DNA of 64,000 nucleotides from positions 124,001 through 188,000 of the forward strand of contig NZ_JAAHIH010000009.1 in assembly GCF_010671925.1 (NCBI RefSeq), read 5' to 3'. The translations under genes and the position numbers were made by a program. This document shows, one piece after another, positions 8,655 through 17,671 of this stretch; position 1 is the first letter of the stretch; each line of letters opens with the position of its first letter. The notes beneath the pieces were generated by a model, which made no database searches, was not told the DNA's origin, and saw only the letters and a program-made list of their open reading frames with translations. This stretch comes from Moorena sp. SIOASIH (GTDB taxonomy: Bacteria > Cyanobacteriota > Cyanobacteriia > Cyanobacteriales > Coleofasciculaceae).

Positions 8655-9140
8655 ATGAGTATTGTCACGAAATCCATCGTGAATGCAGATGCTGAGGCTC
8701 GCTATCTGAGCCCTGGTGAATTAAACCGCATCAAAAGCTTTGTTACTTCTGGTGAGCAGCGCTTACGTATCGCTCAAACCTTAACAGGCTCTCGTGAGAC
8801 AATTGTTAAGCAAGCTGGAGACCAACTCTTCCAAAAGCGTCCAGATGTAGTCTCTCCTGGTGGTAACGCCTACGGTCCGGAAATGACCGCTACTTGCCTG
8901 CGGGACATGGATTACTACCTGCGCTTGATTACCTATGGTATTGTTGCTGGTGATACCACACCAATTGAAGAAATTGGTCTGGTAGGTGCTAAGGAAATGT
9001 ACAAGTCTTTAGGTACCTCCATTGATGCTGTTGCCGAAAGCGTCCGTTGCATGAAGGGTATCGCTACTGGCATGATGTCTGGAGACGATGCTGCCGAAGC
9101 TGCCTCTTACTTCGACTATGTGATTGGTGGATTGTTGTAG
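8655..9140 (+). CDS. apcA: ApcA, allophycocyanin alpha subunit
   Basis: A 161-residue globin-fold phycobiliprotein that pairs with ApcB to form the allophycocyanin of the phycobilisome core. The phycocyanobilin-binding cysteine is Cys81, in MTATCLRDMDYYLR. The surrounding GGNAYGPE and YGIVAGDTTPIEEIG segments are diagnostic of the alpha chain, and length and start match the family exactly. It precedes apcB by 90 bases with a clear ribosome-binding site for each, so co-transcription is expected. Expression is presumably driven from the long region upstream. Confidence 0.99.
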   Translation: MSIVTKSIVNADAEARYLSPGELNRIKSFVTSGEQRLRIAQTLTGSRETIVKQAGDQLFQKRPDVVSPGGNAYGPEMTATCLRDMDYYLRLITYGIVAGDTTPIEEIGLVGAKEMYKSLGTSIDAVAESVRCMKGIATGMMSGDDAAEAASYFDYVIGGLL

Positions 9141-9230
9141 GGCAATAAATACCCCTTTGCCTAGTGTTCTGAGGCAAGTCTGTCTGTAGAACCGATAATC
9201 ACAACTTGAGTTAAATAAGGAAATAGAATC

Positions 9231-9716
9231 ATGCAAGACGCAATTACTGCTGTTATCAACTCTGCGGACGTCCAAGGCAAATATCTAGACGACTCCGCTA
9301 TGGAAAAGCTCAAGGGCTATTTCCAAACTGGTGAGCTGCGGGTACGTGCAGCAACTGCTATTAGTGCTAATGCTGCTACCATCGTTAAGGAAGCGGTTGC
9401 TAAGACCCTGTTGTATTCCGACAGCACTCGTCCTGGTGGCAATATGTACACCACTCGCCGCTACGCAGCTTGTATCCGTGACATGGATTACTTCTTGCGT
9501 TATGCTACCTATGCGATGTTGGCCGGTGACCCATCTATCCTTGATGAGCGCGTACTCAATGGCTTGAAGGAAACCTACAACTCCCTTGGTGTTCCCATTG
9601 GTAATACCACCAATTCTATCCAAGGCATGAAGGAAGTTACCGCTAGCTTAGTTGGTCCTGATGCCGGTAAGGAAATGGGTGTATACTTTGACTACATCTG
9701 CTCTGGCTTAAGCTAA
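9231..9716 (+). CDS. apcB: ApcB, allophycocyanin beta subunit
   Basis: A 161-residue partner of ApcA in the phycobilisome core. Cys81 in YAACIRDMDYFLR binds phycocyanobilin. Asn71 in RPGGNMY is the position that is N-methylated in beta subunits. The start at 9231 follows AAGGAAATAG and matches the usual MQDAITAVIN start. It lies directly downstream of apcA. A hairpin with a T-run between apcB and apcC suggests partial termination, giving more apcAB than apcABC message. Confidence 0.99.
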   Translation: MQDAITAVINSADVQGKYLDDSAMEKLKGYFQTGELRVRAATAISANAATIVKEAVAKTLLYSDSTRPGGNMYTTRRYAACIRDMDYFLRYATYAMLAGDPSILDERVLNGLKETYNSLGVPIGNTTNSIQGMKEVTASLVGPDAGKEMGVYFDYICSGLS

Positions 9717-9911
9717 GTTAGCTAGTGTTGATGGAATTCGCCAGCCTGTAGTTGTCTGTGTAATTAAGGTCTGGGAAGTTGATTGTGAGTGCTAGCTTGT
9801 TAAAGGCGAATCTGGCTCACGTCAGTCAAGCAGAGGAGTTTTGACAGTCTAGTATTGACAATTAACTCCCAGACTTTGGAATAGTTGAGATATTCGATTA
9901 ACGAATTTATT

Positions 9912-9940
9912 CCCTCGCTATAAGCGATAGGGAGTTTTTT
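9912..9940 (+). terminator. Hairpin with T-run between apcB and apcC
   Basis: CCCTCGCT and AGCGATAGGG form a stem with a small bulge, followed by AGTTTTTT. It lies about 195 bases after apcB and 62 bases before apcC, so it probably terminates part of the transcript. Confidence 0.6.
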
Positions 9941-10002
9941 AGCCATCTTGGGATCAAACCAAAATTAAAATTTTCTTGAATTTTACTAGGAGAAATAAGC
10001 TC

Positions 10003-10203
10003 ATGCGGACGTTTGAAATAACTGCTTGTGTGCCAAGCCAAAGCAGAATTAGGACACAACGGGAGTTACAGAATACTTTTTTTACCAAGCAAGTTTCCTA
10101 CGACAACTGGTTCCGTGAGCAGCAGCGCATCCAGAAAATGGGTGGCAAAATTATTAAGGTTAAGCTGGCAACTGGTAAGCAAGGTACAAACACCGGTTTG
10201 TAA
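10003..10203 (+). CDS. apcC: ApcC, small core linker polypeptide (LC 7.8)
   Basis: A 66-residue linker that sits in the terminal allophycocyanin trimers and modulates their absorption. The CpcD-type fold is recognisable from CVPSQSRIRTQRELQNTFFT, DNWFREQQRIQKMGG and LATGKQGTNTGL. The ATG at 10003 gives the canonical MRTFEITACVPS start and has AGGAGAAAT upstream. A longer frame starts at 9976 but is not needed. It is last in the apc cluster and is followed by a strong terminator. Confidence 0.97.
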   Translation: MRTFEITACVPSQSRIRTQRELQNTFFTKQVSYDNWFREQQRIQKMGGKIIKVKLATGKQGTNTGL

Positions 10204-10241
10204 TGATTGTTCGATAAAAGCTGTTTATAAAAAAAACTTCA

Positions 10242-10265
10242 GGGGGTCTACTACGACCCCTTTTT
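10242..10265 (+). terminator. Rho-independent terminator of the apc operon
   Basis: GGGGTC pairs with GACCCC across a short loop and is followed by TTTTT, about 40 bases after the apcC stop. Confidence 0.85.
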
Positions 10266-10350
10266 GATTTTTGGTGCAAGATGGGGGGATGGGAACAGAG
10301 GCAAGAGAGGGAAGATATAGCATTTCTAAATTCGGTGAGGTACATTTGGG

Positions 10351-10645
10351 ATGTTAGGGAATAGGCAAAAGGCAACAGGCAACAGGCAACAGGGAAAAAA
10401 TATTGTGTACCTCATTACTATGAGAAAAGCTATAAACAAGAAACCGCCAAAGGCGAACAACCAAATAACCTTGGCCTATTGGCCACGCGCTTCGCAGCAA
10501 AGCGGGACTTCGTCCATCGCGTTCAACCACATAACACTCAACCTTCAACCACATAACCTTGGCCTATTGGCCACGCTACGCGAACAACCTTCAACCACAT
10601 AACCTTCAACCACATAACCTTCAACCACATAACCTTCAACCAACC
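10351..10645. repeat. Repeat-filled gap before ftsW
   Basis: GGCAACA heptamers (about 10365-10395) are followed by about seven copies of ACCTTCAACCACATA-type units. These are interleaved with two copies of a TTGGCCTATTGGCCACGC palindrome. No gene is seen between apcC and ftsW. Confidence 0.8.
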
Positions 10646-10654
10646 TGATTAAAC

Positions 10655-11863
10655 GTGGCTCTACGTAACCTGATTCTATTATTTAACCCCTCCACTACAG
10701 ACTGGGCAGTAACTGCTCGGTTACTGAAGTGGTTAACGTTTCTATGGCTGTTGATCGGAATAGTAATTCTTTTCTCAGCTTCTTATGCGATCGCAGATGT
10801 CGAGTTAGGGGATGGAACATACTACGTCAAGCGACAGCTGATGTGGGTAGTCTTAGGTTTAGTGGGATTTAACCTATTGGTGCGATCACCGTTGCGTTAT
10901 TTGCTAAAGATCAGCCATTGGTTGGTCCTGGGGCTGTTGGTGCTGCTGTTATTGACTTTAATTCCTGGTGTGGGAACAACGGTTAATGGGGCAACTCGCT
11001 GGTTATCTGTGGGTTCGGTTCCCCTGCAACCTTCGGAGTTAATGAAGCCGTTTCTAGTGTTACAAGCAGCTCGAGTATTTGGGCAGTGGGACCGGCTTCA
11101 GTGGCGGACCCGTTTCACGTGGCTGGGGATTTTTATGGTGGTGTTGGTGGGAATTTTGTTACAGCCTAATCTGAGTACAACAGCACTTTGTGGAATGACC
11201 TTGTGGCTAGTTGCTCTAGCAGCAGGGTTACCGTTTTCTTACTTGGGAGGTACAGCATTTGGTGGTGTCCTGCTGGCAGTACTCAGTATCAGCATCAAGG
11301 ATTACCAGCGGCGTCGGGTGATGTCATTCCTAAATCCTTGGGCTGATCCGATGCGAGATGGATACCAATTGGTTCAAAGTCTTCTAGCTATTGGCTCCGG
11401 TGGGACTTGGGGCTCTGGTTTTGGGTTATCCCAACAAAAGTTATTCTATTTACCGATTCAACACACTGATTTTATCTTTTCTGTATTTGCTGAGGAATTT
11501 GGCTTTGCTGGTAGTATAGCCCTAATGTTTTTGTTGATGACATACATGACCCTAGCGGTGATTGTAGCTATTAAGGCCAGAAACCGAGTCTATCAGTTAA
11601 TCGCGATTGGAGCAATGCTGTTTATTGTAGGACAGTCTCTGTTAAATATTGGTGTTGCTTCTGGGGCTCTTCCCACTACTGGTTTACCCTTCCCATTCTT
11701 TAGTTATGGGGGAAGTTCGATGATTTCCAGTTTGTGTTCGGCTGGGTTGTTGATTCGGGTGGCACGAGAGAGTAGTGAGGCGAAAGTTGTGTCTATACAA
11801 ACTCGCCGCCAGTCGATAGCAGAACGACGGCAAAGAAGGCACAAGGTCAAAGCCAAAAGGTAA
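10655..11863 (+). CDS. ftsW: FtsW, SEDS-family peptidoglycan polymerase of the divisome
   Basis: A 402-residue integral membrane protein with about ten transmembrane segments. SEDS proteins polymerise glycan strands from lipid II together with a class B PBP; FtsW does so at the septum. The family signature is seen as FPFFSYGGSSMISSL near residue 350. Other conserved pieces are VNGATRWLSVG, LQPSELMKP and HTDFIFSVFAEEFG. The N-terminus (LILLFNPSTTDWAVTARLLKWL) matches cyanobacterial FtsW more than RodA. The start is a GTG at 10655 with no strong ribosome-binding site, because repeats run almost up to it. The C-terminus is basic. It is monocistronic by context. Confidence 0.88.
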   Translation: MALRNLILLFNPSTTDWAVTARLLKWLTFLWLLIGIVILFSASYAIADVELGDGTYYVKRQLMWVVLGLVGFNLLVRSPLRYLLKISHWLVLGLLVLLLLTLIPGVGTTVNGATRWLSVGSVPLQPSELMKPFLVLQAARVFGQWDRLQWRTRFTWLGIFMVVLVGILLQPNLSTTALCGMTLWLVALAAGLPFSYLGGTAFGGVLLAVLSISIKDYQRRRVMSFLNPWADPMRDGYQLVQSLLAIGSGGTWGSGFGLSQQKLFYLPIQHTDFIFSVFAEEFGFAGSIALMFLLMTYMTLAVIVAIKARNRVYQLIAIGAMLFIVGQSLLNIGVASGALPTTGLPFPFFSYGGSSMISSLCSAGLLIRVARESSEAKVVSIQTRRQSIAERRQRRHKVKAKR

Positions 11864-11904
11864 AAGTGACCAATATAGCGGTTTTCAATTTGGTAAGGTA
11901 CAGA

Positions 11905-12155
11905 GTTTATGGTTTTAGGGAACAGCGGATCTGGGAACAGCGGATCTCGGAAGAGAGAACAGCGGATCTGGGAACAGGGCAAAAATAAAAATTATGTGTA
12001 CCTGATTAGGGTAAAAAGCGCTATACAGACTAGTAATTTTTTTTTCAGGGCATTCCGACTCCCGACTCCCGACTCCCGACTCCCGACTCCCGACTCCCAA
12101 CTCCCGACTCCCGACTCCCGACTCCCGACTCCCGACTCCCGACTCCCTCAAACCG
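11905..12155. repeat. GGGAACAGCGGATCT units, then ACTCCCG heptamers
   Basis: Four partial copies of a GGAACAGCGGATCT unit (about 11917-11975) are followed, after a short unique stretch, by about 14 ACTCCCG heptamers (12057-12147). No gene is seen between ftsW and the VOC gene. Confidence 0.85.
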
Positions 12156-12169
12156 GTGTTTAGCTATGT

Positions 12170-12607
12170 CTAGGTTTTTATAAGATACAAAAACTCCAAC
12201 GGTAAACCATCAGTATCAGCGATAAACGCTACCTCATAAACACGATTACCGATCATCTGTTGGGTAGGTTCCAACAGAACCTTCAACGGCTGAAACTGCT
12301 CTGGGTTCTGCTCAGAAGCTTCTTTAAAACTTTCTTTCAAGGACTCTAACCAACTGGGCAAGTCAGTAGCGCTATCAGTTAGGTCAAAAGACACGTGGTA
12401 ATATCCCACATAATGCTCATCTCCAAACGCATCCGGTGCTGGTAATGGTTCAGGAATTTGGATCAGTTCCAAGCGTCCCCCCAGTCCCTTCAGCCAACAC
12501 GCTAGAGTCATGCCAGTAGTGAAGCGTTCAGATACCGTGAATCCCAACTTCTCATAAAATGCGATCGCGCGATGAATATTGGCTGTGCGAATCGAAGCAT
12601 GATGCAT
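12170..12607 (-). CDS. VOC (glyoxalase/bleomycin-resistance) superfamily protein
   Basis: A 145-residue protein with the paired beta-alpha-beta-beta-beta layout of the vicinal oxygen chelate superfamily. HHASIRTANIHRAIAFYEKLGF is the standard opening. Likely metal ligands are the early His, the Glu in RLELIQ, the His in GYYHVSF and the Glu in PLEFLYL. The superfamily covers glyoxalases, dioxygenases and resistance proteins, so the reaction is open. The start at 12607 is natural. The zinc-ribbon gene is upstream on the same strand with a 92-base gap, so they could be co-transcribed. Confidence 0.8.
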   Translation of the reverse strand: MHHASIRTANIHRAIAFYEKLGFTVSERFTTGMTLACWLKGLGGRLELIQIPEPLPAPDAFGDEHYVGYYHVSFDLTDSATDLPSWLESLKESFKEASEQNPEQFQPLKVLLEPTQQMIGNRVYEVAFIADTDGLPLEFLYLIKT

Positions 12608-12698
12608 GGGTTTTGTCCTTTGGCCTTTTTCCTTTACCCTTTTTCCTTTCTAACCAACAACAGGTGTAGTGAAATCACCAATCACCAATCACCAATTA

Positions 12699-13205
12699 CT
12701 AAAACAATCGGAAATAAGGGTAGCGCACAGGTACCCCAGGTTCTTTTTCCAAATCAAAATTGATCACTTCCCAACAAGGTTCTTCCTCAGGTTCTGGGCT
12801 AAATTCTACCGGCAAGCCATACAACCTGGGTTTGCCTGACTCTGAGTTCCCTCGCCAGGGGGTACTGCGCTCTAGGTAGGCACTCACTAAATCCCGATAA
12901 CGACTGGCAATAATCACCCGTGTTGCCCGATATCCTTCAGTGTATAACTTGTCTAGGGCTTCGTGAATCTCAAAGCGAATTCCATCAGGATGAGTGTGCT
13001 GTCGGTACCATTTATCTTGCCATAGACGCCAGTGACGCCCAGATTGTAAATGAATCAGTTCCCCAGTTTTTGGGTTGGCTTCAAACGCACCATGACGTGG
13101 ACACAAGTAAGTGTCAGTCAACGTCAATGCCGGAATTATCTGACGGCAGTGAGGACATTTTATTTCTGAACCGAATATCGGGTACTGCAAGCTAGAATCA
13201 ATCAT
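12699..13205 (-). CDS. Conserved cyanobacterial zinc-ribbon protein (TIGR02652-like)
   Basis: A 168-residue soluble protein. The N-terminal IKCPHCRQIIPAL and YLCPRHGAFEANP provide a CxxC plus CxxH set, which suggests one bound zinc. The rest (SGRHWRLWQDKWYRQHTHPDG, TEGYRATRVIIASRYRDLV, WEVINFDLEKEPGVP) matches my memory of a cyanobacteria-specific conserved family (TIGR02652) of unknown function. It is probably cytoplasmic. Confidence 0.7.
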   Translation of the reverse strand: MIDSSLQYPIFGSEIKCPHCRQIIPALTLTDTYLCPRHGAFEANPKTGELIHLQSGRHWRLWQDKWYRQHTHPDGIRFEIHEALDKLYTEGYRATRVIIASRYRDLVSAYLERSTPWRGNSESGKPRLYGLPVEFSPEPEEEPCWEVINFDLEKEPGVPVRYPYFRLF

Positions 13206-13360
13206 TAAATGCTAGGGAGTGCCTTAGAGGTATATGCTATTACCTAATGGCTCCATCATTATAACTGGGTATTTAGTGGTGTTGGTCTAAGTGACCCCAC
13301 TGTAAAACCTATCTAAAACCTAAGGTATTAATTACCATTATCTCCCTATTCTGATTAATT

Positions 13361-13981
13361 GTGGATCATCCTCTACCTCAAACCCCAATACTGACATCTT
13401 TTTGGCCTCCCCCAGATCTGTCTCTTGCTGCCTTTGTCGCCCCTAATGCTGTAGTTATGGGTCAGGTGTCCGTAGCTGCAGGAGTTAGCATTTGGTATGG
13501 TGCTGTAGTCAGAGGTGATGTGGAGCGCATCGAGATTGGCGATCGCACTAATATTCAAGATGGGGCAATTTTACACGGAGATCCCGGCAAGCCAACAGTT
13601 TTAGAAGACCATGTCACAGTTGGTCATCGCGCTGTAATTCATTCAGCATATATTGAACAGGGTAGCTTGATTGGTATTGGAGCAGTGGTACTCGATGGGG
13701 TTCGTGTCGGTCATGGTAGTATCGTGGGCGCTGGAGCTGTGGTTAGTAAAGACGTTCCTCCTCTGTCCCTGGTAGTCGGTGTCCCTGCCAAAAAATTACG
13801 GGATGTTTCGGAGGCTGAAGCCGCTGAACTGATTGAACATGCACGGCACTATGAAAAGTTGGCTCTAGTTCATGCCGGTAGTGGCACAGATTTGGGGTTT
13901 AGTGTAACACAAGACTTCGCTGCCGTTGCCAGGAACCCGGAACAGGGAACTTCCGATCAGGGAACAGTGGACAATAATTGA
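13361..13981 (+). CDS. Gamma-carbonic-anhydrase-like hexapeptide-repeat protein
   Basis: A 206-residue left-handed beta-helix protein. Hexapeptide repeats run from about residue 25 to 150. Histidines in ILHGD, VGHRAVIHS and VGHGS are candidate zinc ligands, as in gamma-carbonic anhydrases and the CcmM N-terminal domain. It starts at GTG 13361. The last 15 or so residues (NPEQGTSDQGTVDNN) are encoded by GGGAACA-like repeat DNA, so the ancestral protein probably ended earlier. Carbonic anhydrase activity is not certain, as many relatives lack it. A role in inorganic carbon use would fit the nearby cmpR-like and ccmO genes. Confidence 0.78.
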   Translation: MDHPLPQTPILTSFWPPPDLSLAAFVAPNAVVMGQVSVAAGVSIWYGAVVRGDVERIEIGDRTNIQDGAILHGDPGKPTVLEDHVTVGHRAVIHSAYIEQGSLIGIGAVVLDGVRVGHGSIVGAGAVVSKDVPPLSLVVGVPAKKLRDVSEAEAAELIEHARHYEKLALVHAGSGTDLGFSVTQDFAAVARNPEQGTSDQGTVDNN

Positions 13982-14636
13982 GAAAAACACCATCAGAACA
14001 GCGCTGCATCGCTTTTTACCGATTCCTTCCCAATTAGTAAACTTTGGGTAACTTTGATTGACTTTGATTAAGTTTTTCCCAAGAAGCGTGCAACGTCTTG
14101 AACAAATGGGTGATCAGGTTACTGAAAAATTAACTAAAAAAAATTGACCCATAGGTGCGACTATATATATAAACAACTAAGTACCGTCCGGTACAAGGCA
14201 TATCAAGCTGAGGGTTAGTAAACAGCTAGAGAAAATGTCGCAGAGTCTACCAAAAACTCTTATTATTTGTTAGACTTAAATTATGGTAACACCGACAGGG
14301 ATTATTATGTAACTTAAATTAAAGCCGAAAACCAAGGGTTTAATAGTTGCGCTCTCTATCCCGGTGTTATAACTTTTTTGACATTTTTATGGCGCTCGCA
14401 GGATATTCCTGAGAGCTTTGGGAGATACCCCCTGGCTGAGAAATCAGCTTGCATTGGCGGGCTAGGATCTGCCTTGGTAGATTCTGGTAGCTAAAAAGTA
14501 TCGGAGGTTACCCCTCTAGCTTGGTAAGAGTTATTTGATTACTGAGTCACGGCAACGTGTTGAACCAACAACCCCACTTCTTCTAGGGGTGGGAGGCTAA
14601 AAACACTTCAAGCAATATAGGGAGGACACTAGAACC
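13982..14636 (+). promoter_or_regulatory. Long, hairpin-rich region upstream of psbY
   Basis: No protein gene is visible in 655 bases. There is an AT-rich stretch with TATATATATA near 14163. From about 14380 the sequence turns GC-balanced and rich in small stems, including an ACCCC...GGGGT hairpin about 60 bases before psbY and GGGAGATACCCCC near 14420. The unique sequence suggests a structured 5' leader or an independent small RNA. It matches no riboswitch class I can name. Confidence 0.4.
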
Positions 14637-14756
14637 ATGGATTTACGTCTATTAATAGTCTTATTGCCTTTACTCCTGGCAATAGGCTGGGTAGTTTACA
14701 ATATTGGTGCGATCGCTCTCAAGCAAGGTCAAAGTTATTTGAACAAATCTAAATAA
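14637..14756 (+). CDS. psbY: PsbY, photosystem II low-molecular-mass protein
   Basis: A 39-residue single-span thylakoid protein. MDLRLLIVLLPLLLAIGWVVYNIG matches the PsbY start and its one transmembrane helix, followed by a basic C-terminal tail. PsbY sits at the periphery of PSII near cytochrome b559. GGAGGACAC lies about 9 bases upstream. It is monocistronic, with an unusually long upstream region and a hairpin downstream. Confidence 0.92.
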   Translation: MDLRLLIVLLPLLLAIGWVVYNIGAIALKQGQSYLNKSK

Positions 14757-14807
14757 ATCGCGCGTCAACCAATTTAGCGATAGCACCTTTGCATAAAACC
14801 TTAATAG

Positions 14808-14845
14808 CCAGCTGTTCCGTCAAAAGGAGGATACAGCTGGTTTGC
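14808..14845. terminator. 8-bp perfect stem downstream of psbY and of the convergent LysR gene
   Basis: CCAGCTGT and ACAGCTGG flank an 18-base loop, followed by TTTGC on the + strand. Its position between two convergent genes suits a bidirectional terminator, though the T-run is weak. Confidence 0.5.
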
Positions 14846-14863
14846 TTGCGCTATTGAGCAATC

Positions 14864-15769
14864 TTATTTTTGGCAAATCAGTGGCTCTGAAGTCAATAGA
14901 TAATCTAGAAAAGTACCAGCAACAATCGATAGTTGTTTGCTACGCGGATAGACAGCATACCAGTAACGCTCGATCGGAAAGTGTTCTACATCCAAAACCA
15001 CCAGCTCAGAGTTAACCCCTTCCATAACTAAGGTATGACGAGATAATACAGAAATTCCTAAACCCCCTGCGATCGCTTGCTTAATTGCCTCATTACTCCC
15101 CAAATCCAGCCGCACCTTTGGTGAAATCTGGTGGTAATCGAACAGTTTTTGTACAGCTTTGCGTGTTCCCGAACCAGGCTCCCTCATAATAAAGGTTTCT
15201 TGAGCTATACGTTTAAGGGGGATATTTTTTTCCTGAGCTAGAGGATGATCGACCCGTGCGATCACAACCAGGGGGTTTTCTTGCACTGGTTTATAGCAGG
15301 TCTCCTGGTTTTCCGGAAGCTGACTCATTATGTATAAGTCATCTAGATTCTCACTGAGACGACCAAGGATGTATTCGTGGTTGGTGACTTGCAGAGAAAT
15401 ATCAATGCCTGGATAACGCTGGCAAAACGGACCTAGTAAACGAGGAATAAAATATTTCGCAGTTGTAATCACTGCTAAGCGCAGACGCCCCTGTTTTAAA
15501 CCTTTGAGATCTGCCACTTTCATCTCAAACTGGTCTAAATTCTCAAAGATATCGCGGCAGGTTTTAACTAGTTCCTCACCAACCTGGGTCAGGTAGATTC
15601 GCTTACCTACCTGGTCAAACAGAGGCATACCAACAACTTTGGTTAGCTGCTTCACCTGCATAGAGACAGTGGGTTGGGTGAGAAACAGTTCCTCTGCAGC
15701 TCGTGTAAAGCTGTGGTGCCGAGCGACTGCTTCAAAGACCCTTAACTGATGCAATGTGGCTTGCTTCAA
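14864..15769 (-). CDS. cmpR: LysR-family regulator, CmpR/CcmR type
   Basis: A 301-residue LysR transcription factor. The N-terminal winged HTH (LHQLRVFEAVARHHSFTRAAEELFLTQPTVS...) is followed by a periplasmic-binding-like effector domain. Long stretches agree with cyanobacterial CmpR: VADLKGLKQGRLRL, ITTAKYFIPRLLGPFCQRYPG, FIMREPGSGTRKAVQ, GSNEAIKQAIAGGLGISVLS. CmpR/CcmR proteins sense carbon status and control bicarbonate transport and CO2-concentrating genes. The neighbouring ccmO on the same strand supports that role. The exact paralogue (CmpR, NdhR/CcmR or RbcR) cannot be fixed from one sequence. Confidence 0.8.
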   Translation of the reverse strand: MKQATLHQLRVFEAVARHHSFTRAAEELFLTQPTVSMQVKQLTKVVGMPLFDQVGKRIYLTQVGEELVKTCRDIFENLDQFEMKVADLKGLKQGRLRLAVITTAKYFIPRLLGPFCQRYPGIDISLQVTNHEYILGRLSENLDDLYIMSQLPENQETCYKPVQENPLVVIARVDHPLAQEKNIPLKRIAQETFIMREPGSGTRKAVQKLFDYHQISPKVRLDLGSNEAIKQAIAGGLGISVLSRHTLVMEGVNSELVVLDVEHFPIERYWYAVYPRSKQLSIVAGTFLDYLLTSEPLICQK

Positions 15770-15895
15770 TGATATTACTCCTATGAGGATATAGATCTTA
15801 GTCTTTGACAGTCTTGAAAGTCAGGAGTAGGGAGTGGGGAATGGGGAAAAGAGAGTTTCATAGTGTTCATGGTGGACTTTTTTCCATGGTAGCTA

Positions 15896-16663
15896 TTATG
15901 AATCTTTGGTACGTATGGGTAAGTTTCTTAAATCTGGTAGTTCTACAAGCTCTTTTTCTGCTTCCTTTACATTAACTGGTATTCTCAACGGTTGTGGTTG
16001 CTCCTCGATTAGGCAACTCGCTACTGGCAAGCTTTTCTCTAAATCTTCAAGAGGTCTAGGAATCACTGTCACAGCGGTTAGTTCACCAATACGCTGGGCT
16101 TCAGCCATTCCAACTTGTAAAGCAACTGCTACATCTGCCACACGACCCCGAATAATGGCAGTACATAAACCGGCTCCAATGGTTTCGTAGGCAGTAAGCT
16201 GTACATTGGCAGCTTTCAGCATGGCATCCGAGGCACCAACCATTGCTGGCAATCCCCTGGTTTCTAAAAGACCTAGGGCATGATTACTGACCCGGCTACG
16301 ATGATTTTGGTTAACTTGATCGAGTAGGTGAACACCGATGGGAAATATCACTTCCAGGTTGGGAAGTGGTCGCGCAATGATTGTCGAGGAGAGCAACTCA
16401 CCCTCTCGTTGAGCATAATCCTTACCCGATTCGACAGCAATTCGCACCTCAGCGATCGCTCCCCGCACTATGGCAGTGCAGTGACCACTACCAGTTTTTT
16501 CATAACCCACAAGGGTAACTTCTGCTGACTTGAGCATGGCGTCAGCAGTACTAACAATTACTGGAAAACTTAGAGTAGAGACTAAACCTAGGGAGGCTTG
16601 GTTAAACCGTTTTCTTTTTGTCAAGGGATCGTCAGGGGCAAGCCCAGGTTTGTATAACTCCAT
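15896..16663 (-). CDS. ccmO: CcmO, tandem-BMC-domain carboxysome shell protein
   Basis: A 255-residue protein with two bacterial microcompartment domains, at about residues 24-110 and 127-212. Each contains ALGL(V/E)-type, ADAMLK/SDAMLK, GY/AYE..G.G.C.AI.RG and EGEL/IGEL segments. CcmO forms pseudohexameric trimers in the beta-carboxysome shell. It lies upstream of the cmpR-like gene and on the same strand. As in several cyanobacteria, it is away from the main ccmKLMN cluster. The C-terminal tail of about 40 residues (VKEAEKELVELPDLRNLP) is acidic and variable. Confidence 0.92.
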   Translation of the reverse strand: MELYKPGLAPDDPLTKRKRFNQASLGLVSTLSFPVIVSTADAMLKSAEVTLVGYEKTGSGHCTAIVRGAIAEVRIAVESGKDYAQREGELLSSTIIARPLPNLEVIFPIGVHLLDQVNQNHRSRVSNHALGLLETRGLPAMVGASDAMLKAANVQLTAYETIGAGLCTAIIRGRVADVAVALQVGMAEAQRIGELTAVTVIPRPLEDLEKSLPVASCLIEEQPQPLRIPVNVKEAEKELVELPDLRNLPIRTKDS

Positions 16664-17671
16664 CAGACAGAAGACCTCTCTTTGGTTGTCGGCTGTTAAT
16701 TTTTGGCTTATATCAAGTTTAGAAAGTTAAGTGTTCATCATAAAAATACAAGGGTCAATCAAGAAACAGCTAATGCCCAAGGACCTTGATGATTGGCATG
16801 GGTTTTGTCTGGGAGTGGTGTGCCGACCAGCGGTATGATCTAGCATTTTTCAAATAGGTCAGGTACACAGTCGCAGGGTTGGGCGGGAGTAGGGAGTCGG
16901 GAGTCGGGAGTCGGGAAGTCAAAAAAGGGATCCCCCCTAACCCCCCGCGCGGAAGGGGGGAACTTAATAAGGGGGGAACGGAAGTGGGAAAAAATCCTGT
17001 TTACCTCATTACTATGAAAACCGCTATAACTATAATTTATAACTATAATTAATTATATTAATAAAACAGGCGAAACGGCTAGGACAACTAACTATAGAGC
17101 GTCACATTGAGCCATACGGGGTGGGTGTTGGCTTGACACTCCCAACCTGTGTCGTTCTAGCTATGCCAAGGGCGTTCCTCCTGGTGATCAAAGTTCTGAC
17201 AATCGCCTTTCGAGTCCTTTTTTCTATACCAGTAGGAAATTTAGATTAAATCACAGATATATACCAAAGGGAACAGGGAACAGGGAACAGGGAACAGGGA
17301 AGAAAAATTATCACAATTCATTTAGGATTGGTATAGCAGAAGTCACAAGTCACAAGTCACAAGTCACAAGTCACAAGTCACAAGTCAAAGTTTTGCGCTT
17401 ACTTAGGTTTGAGACTTTTGTCATCTCCTAACTTCCCTGGCGACTGCTATAGTTAAACCCTTGTTTATTTGATAGCGTTTATAGCGTTTCTAGGACTCAT
17501 GAGGTACACATTATTTTTTACGTCTTCCCTCTTCCCCTCCTGGGAGGGGTTAGGGGTGGGTTCCTCTTCCCTGTTCCCTGTTCCCTGTTCCCTGCTCCCT
17601 AAAAACAAGAATTTTTTACATCACAAATCGTATAATTCTATATATAAATACCCGTTGATGGAGCCGTCACC
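16664..17671. other. 1-kb gap filled with short repeats
   Basis: No gene is seen. It contains GGGAGTC heptamers (16890-16920), a CCCCCCTTA/TAAGGGGGG-type inverted segment near 16925-16980, GGGAACA heptamers (17268-17300), AGTCACA heptamers (17338-17388) and TTCCCTG heptamers (17565-17600). A unique patch at 17090-17220 shows no credible reading frame. Confidence 0.75.

Noticed and set aside
11915..12163. Ser-Arg-Glu-rich proteins on both strands after ftsW
   Set aside because: Products of ACTCCCG heptamers with no unique coding sequence.
14380..14636. Known riboswitch (manganese yybP-ykoY or cobalamin) before psbY
   Set aside because: I could not match the conserved loops of either class; left as an undefined structured leader.
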